Assembly: GCA_015501585.1 (NCBI GenBank)
Contig: JADNRY010000745.1
Span: 1 to 28,290, forward strand
Length of the DNA: 28,290 nucleotides
Source of the DNA: Rhodocollybia butyracea
Taxonomy: Eukaryota > Basidiomycota > Agaricomycetes > Agaricales > Omphalotaceae
Direction: 5' to 3'
This document shows positions 10,777 to 19,999 of this stretch, in pieces. The notes under the pieces were generated by a model. That model saw only the letters and a list, made by a program, of their open reading frames with translations. It made no database searches and was not told where the DNA came from. Numbering within the stretch: position 1 is the stretch's first letter; each line of letters opens with the position of its first letter. The position numbers and the translations under genes were made by a program.

Positions 10777-11125
10777 GTAGGAGCCCAAGGGTGGCCTAAG
10801 GACAACTAGGTGACCTATGAATCCTATGTCATCCTAGGATTTGGCACTTGTCTTAAGGGACTCACAGCTTCCCAGGATATCCCAGGATTTCCTAGGATTT
10901 CCTAGGATACCTCAGGACAATTCCAGGACAACTTGGGGAAAACCAGGGAAAACTAAGGAAAACACAGTTTTGCCCTGGTCTTCATAGGACTTCCTAGGGA
11001 ATCCTGGGAAACTGTGAGTTCCTTAAGACAAGTACCAAATCCTAGGATGACATAGGATTCATAGGTCACCTAGTTGTCCTTAGGCCACCCTTGGTCCCCT
11101 AGGAAAAAAACACTTTTCCTGATGA
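10777..11125. mobile_element. foldback element B, joined to element A
   Basis: A second, related inverted repeat directly abuts element A. The left arm from about 10782 (CCAAGGGTGGCCTAAGGACA) pairs with the right arm ending near 11100. The words CTAGGTGACCTATGAATCCT and ATCCTAGG are shared with element A. The centre is rich in CCTAGG/CCCAGG words. The far right end TTTTCCTGATGA (11114-11125) is the exact complement of the outer left end TCATCAGGAAAA at 10502-10513. The pair therefore also behaves as one composite element of 624 bases. Confidence 0.75.
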
Positions 11126-12250
11126 AGAACGAGACAGGAACAAAAGGAAAGACGAGAGCAGAGCTAAAGCTGCAAAAGATAGAGATTGAGCTGCTCTCTT
11201 GTATGGCTGATTATGACCGACAGCGACTAGCACTTGCATCCTTAGGTTTCTGCAACACCTCCAAACTCCCCACTATGACTCTGCTAGACACATACAGAAA
11301 ACCTACGCATCACACCAGGGCTAAAGGGGATTCTTGTCGTGTACCTGGGTCTCTCTATCGCTTTGAACTGGAATTCCAGAATGATGAATCATGGAGCGAT
11401 GAAGAGTCTGATTCTGTGGCTCCTGCAATCGGTACCTTGCAGACAAAGCATGCTGGTGAGCCGTCTTACCCGTTTATTGTTGCTTTCAGAGCTGACTGGC
11501 ATGTTTATATAGCCCCAAAACGCACCGGCCAAAAACTCAAGACCGAAGGTACTGCAACCGAGAAGAAGAATGGTTGGGTGTGGGTAGCCGGATATATTTT
11601 CAAACAGCTAGAGCAGGGCGTCCAAGAAGATTTGTCAGAGTTTGATAAAGAAAGTGCGTTGCTTCACCCCTTCTGTTATGCCAGATACTCATGGGCTTCT
11701 ATGGATAGGTGATCGTATCACATACTTCCGGGCGGAGGCAGAGATGGAAAGATGGCGAGAAGCTAAGGAAAAAATTCACTGCGAATTGGCCAACAGTGTT
11801 CGAGGGTTTCAGAGCTTGAGCGACTCTTGGGGGAGACGGGGAGACCAGAAAACCGCCCTAGCGGGAGTGTCATTGTCTTCACAGTCGTTTGGATATCAGG
11901 CTTTTGCTAAACGGCAATCGGTAATGTATGCAGGGCTGGCTCATAAATGCCGGGAGTCACTCAAGGCATTAAAGCTTAAAGTACCGGAGACAGGCGAAAT
12001 CATGGCAGATGTAGTCAGTAGAAATCGGAGAAGAGAGGCTGAGGAGAACTCCTTTGCAGTGCTTAGTCGCATCAAGGAGGCAAGCCTAATTGCAACGTCG
12101 GCCAAGTTGGCCTTGTAGTATTTATATTAATATATACCTATACAATGTTCTCGTTGGTATAAAGTATCTACTATCACTTGCGCTTTACTTATTGTGTGGA
12201 ACAGCGAGCATCACTTTGGTACGGTACTAGTAGAGACCGGGGATTGGTGT

Positions 12251-12590
12251 GACGCGGTAGCATGATCATCTCGTCATCACAGACCAGGTGACCATATAAG
12301 AGGCCGGTTTGTTGATTCCGGATCTTGATTCTTCCCTCTTCACTGTGAACTTATTGTTCATGCATATCACTTCAACTTAGCGTTGAACTGTTATCAAGCT
12401 GGACTCAGAATCCAGTCATATTCAAATTCTTACAGTTCTCATATTACTCGTCTCACTCTACATGTTTGTTGTGAACTTGTCTGGTTACGGGTATCACTTC
12501 AACTGATTGTCGCAGTGCTCAATTTGGACTAGGGCTAGGTACCCCGTTGGTCTTCGGGACTCTCTAGCTCTTCTTCCCATGGTTCGCAGT
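12251..12590 (+). promoter_or_regulatory. duplicated promoter region, copy 2
   Basis: Diverged copy of 6921-7220 with the same order of GCGGTA-CATGA, GACCAGGTGACC and a TATA-type CATATAAG near 12292. It leads to an ATG at 12589, followed after 27 bases by a T-rich tract ending in CGCAG (12637). This matches the start-plus-intron layout proposed for copy 1. Confidence 0.55.
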
Positions 12591-12646
12591 CGTGAGTCTC
12601 TTCCCGTTGGTTTTTTTTGTGGGTTCTTTTCGCAGATTTAACATGA

Positions 12647-13255
12647 AACAGCAGTATCCGACCGGGATGGCGAAGGCGAAGGCGCATTGCTCGGAGTTAG
12701 GAAGTCTGGGTCAAGCTACCCCTCAGTTGGATGGGCAATGAGTATTAGATGGAATTCTGTGTCAGATTGAAGCACAGTTTATCGAAAGTTCCTCCATTGT
12801 ATTCGGTATTCAATTGTACATGACTCATTAAAAAAATTTCCGGTAGTTCTAAAGGAAGCTTGTGTACTCTCGGACGATTCAGATTGCTTCTATTCAAAAA
12901 AACAGACGGATTCCTGGTTTTTAGATGCCCAAGTGAGAATCGGCCCGGTCCAAAAAATGCACTACCATTTACCCTGCCGATTAATCTGTTATCTTTCAAT
13001 AATTTGTCATCTTTCAAACTCTCATATCCAACCGCTTAGTTCCAGCCGTTATCATAGTAGCTGAACAAGAGCCCTGACTTCTTCAGCTTCGTTCCAGTTC
13101 AGTCCGGTATAGAATTCCGAGCCTATACTCTTTCAACCTCGCCTTAGCACAGGAAACAGCAGTATCTGACTGGGACGGCGAAGGCGAAGGCGCATTGGTC
13201 AGAGTTAGGGAGTCGCTGGGTCAAACTACCCCTCAGTTGGAGTATTGTTTGGGCA
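12647..13255 (+). repeat. about 100-bp direct repeat flanking an Ulp1 fragment
   Basis: A segment starting GAAACAGCAGTATC and running through GGCGAAGGCGAAGGCGCATTG and ACCCCTCAGTTGGA occurs at 12647-12732 and again at about 13151-13244, with few differences. The roughly 420 bases between contain the Ulp1 5'-end fragment (12753-12937), then dioxygenase-gene leader sequence related to 7480-7575. Confidence 0.75.
12753..12937 (-). pseudogene. Ulp1 5'-end fragment, copy B
   Basis: Matches 3950-4185 closely, including LELPEIFLMSHVQL against LELPKIFLISHVQL in the intact copy. It stops within exon 1. It lacks the 49 bases that hold the start codon in copy A, so it cannot be translated from the same ATG. 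It is an isolated fragment. Confidence 0.8.
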
Positions 13256-14105
13256 AGGGGTGTTAGAATGAGTTAGTCGGTTGGGATGGCAAGTAAGTTT
13301 CGATTGCTTTGTACGAAACTATCTTTTCATATGATGATTCTTTTAGAGACACCTTCTCTGGGGTAGATAAGACCGGCAGGCAGGGCTATCTTTGTCCTTG
13401 CCGGTCAACCGCGCGACAATAGTTGGGTGCTGTGAAAGTCAAGGACACCAACGCTAATAGACGTGGCAAATTTCCTTCAGTGCCAGAACATATTTCGTAC
13501 CGGGGGAAGGGGAAAGCAGGCTAAACTCGCTGCCGTTTTCTTGAGGGCACCCAAGTTTATTGGCAGCGCCCCGGCACCATGGCATTCTTTGGCCAAGGCC
13601 CTCTTGATGAGTAACATGGCATCTGCAGGATTTTAGGGGCTTATTGGGTTGGCAAACTGTACGTTCTGCTTCGCTTTCGTCCCAAATATTTTCTGATTTT
13701 ATCGGATAGGTATATAGATTGTTTTGCAGCGTCGACGTTTCAACAGAAAACATGAAGGCGCTTTTTGCTTTCAACCCACGGCCGCTCGCAACTCAGTATT
13801 ATTGAGAGCTTATTTTGATACACCTTGTCATCCGTTTTCCTCCAGTTCAGCGATTTCAAATCCTTCTCCCCTTCTCACACATTTCAACATTCCTGGGTGA
13901 CGAGCACTTCTCAGCTATTCCGTATACGTTGTCCAGTTTATTCTCAGATGGGTCTATAACGGTTTCAACAGTGTTTGCTACACTAGAGATGAAAAAGGAT
14001 AGCAGAGAAGCTCTGTGGGGTTTAGGTCTCAGTGCGTTTTCCTTGTGGACTGATATTTGTAAATCCCAAGCCATTGCCTGTTTCTTTTTATATGTCTCGT
14101 CCTAA
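13110..14105 (+). pseudogene. TET/JBP-like dioxygenase-family gene, decayed copy 2
   Basis: Parallel to copy 1. GCCTATACTCTTTCAACCTC at 13122 resembles 7508-7520. Then come a WDG/GTAAG splice junction (about 13286), a DKTGRQ-like stretch ending LAGQPRDNSW, RRGKFPSVP, RPGTMAFFGQG and an IDCFAAST-like segment (about 13714-13746). Beyond the point where copy 1 is cut, copy 2 continues with IRFPP, a LFRWVYNGF-like stretch (in a shifted frame near 13936-13965) and LWGLGLSAFSLWTDI. These resemble the C-terminal end of the family. The middle, where the HxD metal site should be, is deleted. Several frameshifts and stops make it clearly non-functional. There is no KDZ sequence in this copy. Confidence 0.55.
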
Positions 14106-14344
14106 CAGTACAAGAGCCACTGCTGCTCAGTAATTAGCTCTTATATAATGCATTCCGTGTTTTTGTTGCTCCCCCACTGCTTTTGCTCAATGACATTGTA
14201 AGTTGGCTACTTCCATGATAGTTCAGATAGTTCAAATAAAGCTTCGTGATCAAAAAAGGTTCTCTGTAAGTCCAATTGCTTAAGTCGACTACCTAAATCC
14301 TACTAGCTATATATATAAGACAGTTGCAAGAGATGTCTAGCATA

Positions 14345-16620
14345 TTAAGATAAGCGACGAGGCAATGAGGGTACGTGGCCGAGTACATTGAATACGGACT
14401 GGACGTAGAAACAAACTAGTGTGCGCTCCCAAGCTTTCCGGTCGGTCTCAGCCATAAGGCCTACATTGTTATCAATGCCTCTTCTCCAAACCATCTCCTT
14501 CGGTCCCAGCCAAGTGTTCATGAGGGTCCAGAGAGCTTTGAGAGCGCTATACCTCTCTGGCCACTGTGGCGATGCAATGCCAAAGTCGTGGTACGTGTCA
14601 GGGACAATGCCGGGATATCCCAAGGCGCTGGTGATTAAGGCTCTTCTGGTAGCCAAATGGGTCGATCTTTCAATCTCAAATTGAGCATGCGTAATGTCTC
14701 GCCTCGGTTGAGGGACAGTTTGATCGAGCAATCTGTCGACACGGTAGAGTTCAGCGCGAAAGTTGACCATGCAGAGCTCTTGAATCATCTTCCGAATTTG
14801 AACCAGATCGTGAGAGGTAAGTGCAGGAGGAGTCGTCGAAATTTGACCGGCACTGCAGGTATCCTTTACCAGGGCATTCGCGTCCATCCAAAGCTGACAC
14901 TTTGCCTTTGCCTCTCTGCTGGCAGGTGGTGCTTTCGCAGGATTGACAGGCGGTATAATTGTAAGCGAAAGAACCTTGCGCCATATATCAATGGTTTGAG
15001 GCATGGCATGAGACTGGGTACCAAGTCTCTCAAACCAAGCATCTTTAATATGCAGCCAGATACGAAATAGCTGCGGCTGTTTTCCAGTGTCTTGTACGCC
15101 AAAGAACAGTCCAGGATCTGGAGCCACAAGAAGCCTTTTCTGCGAGGACACATTTCCTATGTTGATGGTCAGATTGGCATCTGCCCAAGCGGGAATGGGA
15201 GGAGGGACCAAAGGATCATTTTTTGGGAGATCCAAGAAGACATTTCGTTGCTCTTTCGGGGCTGAATACAGAAACGTCAGAGTGGCTCCAAAGATGGTAA
15301 AATAACTTACGATTAACGGCAACTTTCTTAGGGCCAAGAAAGCGAGACCGTCGACCTGTCAATGTGGGCGGAGTCAATGCACAACAACTTGGAGTTGGAG
15401 CGACGCATGGCGGTGAGGAAATGGGATCGATAATGTGAGAATTATTGATCTTGTAGGAGGAAGGATATACGGTTGGATGGTGAAAGTTTTCAAAGACATC
15501 ATGAGTCTTGAGACAATTGGTTGTAGCAACTTGTAGAGCGGCAAATTTGTTGTCAGAACCTGCCTGCCCAGTATAAATGACAGGATAGGGAGGGTTGGCT
15601 GGTGCTATAACCAAAGCTGGAGGTACAGGCTGTACCATCTCTACAACCTTTTCAATAATTTGCTCTGAAAACTTATGCTGGTCTCTGAGAAAGTACACAG
15701 GGTACCCGGCACGAAAGAGAAGCTGAGCATTGATATCGTCTTGGACGAATGCACCCATTCTGGTCTCGTCGACTGTACATGCTTCAGGAATCAGAGAGTT
15801 AGCATTGTTTGCTGCATCTATGACTCTGCGCTCATAGTCCAAAATGGCTCCTACAATTGGGTATGCTCTCTGTAGCTCAACAAGGCCGCATTGAAGATTG
15901 CGAACAGGGGAGGGAACTTTTTGAAGGTGCTGGACGCAGGTTTCCATAATCCGACCGTTTTCAACGATAAGGGAACTATAATGACTTTTTCGAGGACCTT
16001 GGAAGAAAGCAGACACTTGCTTCTTGAGGCTTTCGATCTTGGTCTTAAGAGCACTGATGATCGTGTCTTTGACAAGAGCATCGCTAGGCCGGGATGGATT
16101 GGGAAACAGAAGATCGCTGTCATTGAGATCCAAGAACATGACTTGACCTTCAAGAGTGGAAGAATTCGTGGGCCTCTTCGCAATAGCAGCCATGAAGGGA
16201 TATCTGTGAGGCCAACGAAGAGGATCATCGGGCCCATAGCGAGCATCTGCTCTTCGGAAGAGATCACGCGTGGAGCCAATAGGAGGGTAAGGAATGGAGG
16301 AGGCGTTGGAGGTTATGAAATAGCGGTATTGCGGCATGAGAGCAGCTACCCGACCATCTGTATATGTGAGCGGCGTAATAAAACTGTGAAGCTTCTTGAC
16401 ACTTGGTAAAATTTCTTGGAGTTCGGCTGAGATAGGGACTGCAAGGATATTAGTGGGTAGGAACAACTGCCCTTAAGTCATCGTACCGATGCTTTGAGCT
16501 GATGATTCGTCTATAGTGGCAATAATAAGTATTGAGATTACCAGTAAAAGGAGGTGCCCTACCGTTATCGCATTTGCCCAGATTTTTGAGGAGGTCCTCG
16601 GGCATTAGCAACGTGGACAT
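14345..16620 (-). CDS. agaricomycete-specific protein of unknown function, 718 aa
   Basis: Three exons, 16620-16542, 16471-15311 and 15261-14345, join in phase (GT-AG introns of 70 and 49 bases) into one 718-residue frame ending in TAA. The ATG at 16620 gives MSTLLMPEDLLKNLGKC, and the first junction reads PPFTG/QLFLPTNILAVPIS. Recognisable blocks include TYTDGRVAALMPQYRYF, MGAFVQDDINAQLLFRAGYP (near residue 285) and IPAWADA. WERTLVCF and a 'MVNFRAELYRVDRLL' block lie in the C-terminal third. From memory these fit a large, lineage-restricted family of hypothetical proteins in mushroom genomes. No catalytic motif, signal peptide or clear membrane segment is seen. The gene looks intact, unlike its neighbours to the left. 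I do not know its function. Confidence 0.75.
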
Positions 16621-16941
16621 TATACAGAAATCGGTCAAAAACAATTCAGTATGTAAAAAGCTCAGTGAGAAATCCTTGAGTTTAGGTGACGACAATAAGT
16701 CATTCGTGCTTCAATGACAATAAGTCAAAGAATATCAACCACAGATTAGTGGTTGTGGCTTGAGTTTTGAGAGATGGTAATAATGATGGTAGAAGAAGTT
16801 GAAGTTGAATTTGAACTGTGTGTGTGAGAAAGCCGGGGCCGAGAATAGAGTTTAGGGCCCGGACACTTGTTTGTTTGGTTCTTGTTTATGCCGACCTCTT
16901 GCTCATGATCTCCGATGTCGTCCTGCGCCGCCACTAGGGAT

Positions 16942-17468
16942 AAACACTTTCGGGTGTTTAGGTTCACGACTTATGTTGTGAACGAGTAAGCTTAGGCTTA
17001 CTGTGCTATTTGACTGTCCGCACGTCTTCTCGGTAAGTTGTTTCTTTTCGGTGCGCAAAATATCTGACAATTTCGCAAGACATATAGCGAAGAACTCGGA
17101 GAAAGACAATTTTTGGTGAGATGTATGTGTACTATGTCTTTATCTCATTCTGGAATGAAAGTTGGTCTTTTTGTACATATCTCATCTAGTTGGGAACATC
17201 GTCGTCCTTTACCTCATTGTCCTTCGTGACGTCTTGTTGCGCGCCTCACCCTAGGGCCCTTCTTCCGGTGTGTTACCTTTGCTCTCCATAAACGCTTTAG
17301 GGTGTTTAGGCTCATGACTTATCGTTGTGAACAAGTAGCCTTCAGGCTCTCATCGCCTTTCTGGATGTCTTGTTGCCCGTCTCACCTTGCGGTTCTTCTC
17401 GCGCGGTACCTTCTCTTTAAATAAAACACTTTAGGGCCTTTGGACTCATGACTCGTCGTTGTGAACAA
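16942..17468. repeat. three degenerate repeats in a divergent promoter region
   Basis: A unit with the core AAACACTTTAGGGTGTTTAGG, then CATGACTTATCGTTGTGAAC, occurs at about 16942-16990, 17288-17337 and 17423-17468. Units 2 and 3 also share upstream words (GTCTTGTTGC, CTCACC). The 16621-17949 interval separates two divergently transcribed genes and contains no other supported gene. Confidence 0.65.
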
Positions 17469-17949
17469 ATCTACCAAGCCAATGACTCAGGTGCCTACCC
17501 GTTATCTTGGCTCCCCACTACCTCTGGTTCAAACGCTTATCTTCAGGTATGTTGTGCAGGTTAATCCACCTTCGTTGCTCCCCCCTCTGACAATTTGTTT
17601 TCAGCTCAGGTTTGTAAATGGGTGGTTTCTGTGGTTCAGTGATGGGAGCGGCCTCATTTTGCCGGAGCCAAGAAAGTGCTTGAAACGGATGATGTTGAAA
17701 GCTCGGGAAGGGAGCGGTGTATTTGGAATAGGTGGAGTGTTCGTGATCTGAGTTTGGTGGCTTTGAAGGGATGAGATCTCATCTGATTTGGCGACTTTGA
17801 GGGTAAGTCCTTATGCTGTTCTGCTTACCAGTGAGATCTTGACAATGCGCAGGATCGCTTGGAAAAACAGGTGAAACACCGGCTGATATTGGTATTTCAT
17901 TGATTTGAAATGAGTTCATGAGTACAGCCTGTGCGATCTGATAGTCGAA

Positions 17950-19952
17950 ATGCCTGATGATTATTTAGTCACTTTTTGCTTGACAAGTTTTTCCAAAACC
18001 TCCCCGTCAGAAAGCGTTGACTGTGGTTGGACATCCCGGATGAAACCGCAGAATCAGGGCTCACGAGCGCAAGCAATCGGCTCCTGGAGAAGAAGTTCCC
18101 CCCCTCCCCCATACACGCCAAACCCTGTGGGTGCCGGTAGAGTTGATGCTACAGTGCCCAATACAGCCAATGCTGCTGCTGTCCAGGCCGCTGTAGCTGG
18201 TGGGGTCGAAGGGCTAGCAGGTCCAGTCGTTCCAGTCGTTTCAGTCGTTCCGGTTGTTCCAGTCATTCCCGTTGCTCCAGTTGCTCCAGTTGCTCCTGTT
18301 CCTCCAGCCGCTCCAGTGGACGCAGTTGTTCTTGGTGATGCAGGTGCTCCAGCCACAACAACTCGGGAGGCGGTAGACGACATAGGCCCTGAGCTAAGGA
18401 AAATCATAGACAAAAATTACATACCACTCTATGAAGCACAAGTGCAAAAGTGGCACAAGGATTTTAATGGTGGAAAAGAAATTCCAGGAGGACAGGCAAA
18501 GCTTAACAAACGGAGGAAAGAGAAGGTCAATGAGATCTTCCAACAGATCAAGGACAAGGTTGCACCTTTTGCCGACGTGGGCTCAACTTTGAATGAGGGA
18601 AAGGCTCAAGCCAATTGGCAGGTAAGGTCTCGATGGGAGATTATGTTTTTGGGTTAGCTAACTTTTTGTTTTCATCTTTCTTCTTTGAAGGCTATCCAGC
18701 GAAGATTTTTCAACCATGTTAACCAGACAATGAAGAGAAGCATTAAGGGAGGCACGTCCATCCTCTCAGCCAAGAACGGTTTGTCTCTCGTTGAGAAGGT
18801 GCTCACAGTCCTGGCTCCCAAGTCTGCTTATCAGTTGTTCGAAGAGGAGGAGAAGGAAGCAATAAGAGCGGCGATGAGTCCTGAGCGTCCGAGGTTTAAG
18901 GCAACAGCCAAGCAGCTGTGGGAGGCTTTGTCTGACGAGCAGAAAGCGGATTATAGAAAGGCTGCTTCAAATATAGATGTGGACAAGAACCAAGGTTCCC
19001 TAGGCGCGGCTCTGTCAATGTTGTATGGCTCTTTGGCACGTTCAGAACGTGTAGGCGCTATGGAGATAGTCAGTCTGATTGCAATGTGTAATGAGTCCGG
19101 GGTTTTGTTAACCCAATGGTATGTTGTTGACGCCTTTCATATCTGATTCAGCTGACTGGGATGCGTATATTCATGTCAGCATTTCAGGTGGAACGAGTGG
19201 TGACTGCTATCGAGGCTATCGTGATGATTTTGATAGTGCGGTGTTGGAACCTTTTCAGGATTGGGCGAATTTGGTACTTCCTGAACCAAGGATTCAGCAT
19301 ACTCTGATGCATGACGCCGCGGGGCTTCCTGTATTCCCTGACATCAATCTGTCAAAAGTGACTGCAGAGCAGGTCATGGACTTCCTGGAAGAATATTTAG
19401 AGGACTTATGGGGTATGTATATGGCAAGCTTCTGTTAATAAACACTTCACTGATAGCAATCCTGTTTTAGCTTGCCAATATGAAAATGAAGAAGATCTGC
19501 CTTGGGAGAAGCTTCAGGAGAATCCCGAGAACTTTTATGATACAGTGAAATTCAGGTTGCCCTGTGGCTTAAGACGTCCTAGGGAAATGGAGGAAGAGGT
19601 CTTCTTAGTGGCTAAAAGGTTTAGGAATGTCGACTCACCGTTTAGATTTAGGAGGAGAGAAGAGGTTGAAGGTCCTGCTGTGCCCTTTGCTGTACCCACT
19701 CCTGCACCTTCTGATGTAGCAGCTGTAGCCGCCTCTGTACCTGCAGCTGTACTCGCTTCTACACCAGCAGTTGTACCCGCTTCTGCACCTGCCAGGGCAC
19801 CCGCTCCTGCTCCTGCCGCTGTACCCACTCCTGCACTTGTTGTTGTACCTGCCACTGTACCCACTGCTGTACTTCCCTCTGTAGCCGCTCCTGCCATACC
19901 TGCCTGGTTTAACCAGGATAGACCTGGTTTAACCAGGATAGACCTGGTTTAA
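17950..19952 (+). CDS. repeat-rich agaricomycete protein, possible HMG-box-like segment
   Basis: Four exons, 17950-18621, 18691-19118, 19180-19412 and 19471-19952, join in phase to about 604 residues. The start is uncertain: ATG 17950 or the later ATG 18041 (MKPQNQGS). After a Pro/Val/Ala-rich stretch (18219-18316) comes a conserved-looking region: FFNHVNQTMKRSI, then SAYQLFEEEEKEAIRAAM and KQLWEALSDEQKADYRKAA. That last block has the spacing of the third helix of an HMG box or an HMG-like fold. Downstream are PFQDWANLV, AAGLPVFPDINLSKV and a YENEEDLPWEKL block. From memory these blocks occur together in a large mushroom family of unknown role. The C-terminus is a second Pro/Ala repeat that runs into a 20-bp DNA repeat carrying the stop. 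Nuclear DNA binding is only a guess. Confidence 0.65.
18219..18316 (+). repeat. coding minisatellite, 9-bp type (Pro-Val-Val/Ala)
   Basis: Repeated GTTCCAGTC/GTTGCTCCA-type 9-mers encode a VVPVVPVIPVAPVAPV tract in exon 1 of the gene above. The number of units is likely to vary between strains. Confidence 0.8.
19685..19890 (+). repeat. coding Pro/Ala/Val repeats at the 3' end of the gene
   Basis: Interspersed CCTGCTGTACCCACT-type words encode a PAPAPAAVPTPA-type tail. The tract is low complexity and probably disordered in the protein. Confidence 0.7.
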
Positions 19953-19985
19953 CCAGGATAGACATGGTTTAACCAGGTTTAACCA
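19903..19985. repeat. 20-bp tandem palindromic repeat over the stop codon
   Basis: CCTGGTTTAACCAGGATAGA occurs three times in tandem (19903-19962), followed by a partial fourth copy. The core CTGGTTTAACCAG is a palindrome around one base. Single diverged copies continue to about 20060. The predicted protein ends inside the array. Confidence 0.9.
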
Positions 19986-19999
19986 AATAAAATAAGTGT

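Larger units (their letters stand above)
8690..12118 (+). pseudogene. KDZ-family transposase, 5'-truncated and broken
   Basis: DDE transposase of the Kyakuja-Dileera-Zisupton type. Order: IPCVACPKEGFNMEKGW; after an intron (8859-8910), LTGDGNFHVGQ with the first Asp at 8939-8941; YSGVVNIACSHC; a likely intron about 9277-9326; RYTDMALKHAL; SYDCNCQYNINL with the second Asp at 9426-9428; and HFHGETAEQPWVEINQLG, with the Glu at 9609-9611 or 9618-9620. Introns 9922-9975 and 10097-10153 splice in phase. The C-terminal region follows: LFLPSAF, ALREADLYASI, then GDRITYFRAEAEMERW and RGFQSLSDSW, ending at 12116-12118. Lesions: the N-terminal zinc-binding part is missing, one frameshift lies near 9190, a TGA at 9411-9413, another frameshift near 10375, foldback elements at 10502-11125, and a phase change near 11650-11700. 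It would have cut and pasted its element; this copy is dead. Confidence 0.85.

Noticed and set aside
14421..15070. Open frames on the plus strand opposite the 718-aa gene
   Set aside because: Antisense shadows of a clearly coding, intron-containing gene on the minus strand. The same applies to 15891-16409.
19903..19985. CRISPR-like array
   Set aside because: Units are strictly tandem without unique spacers, in a eukaryotic genome.
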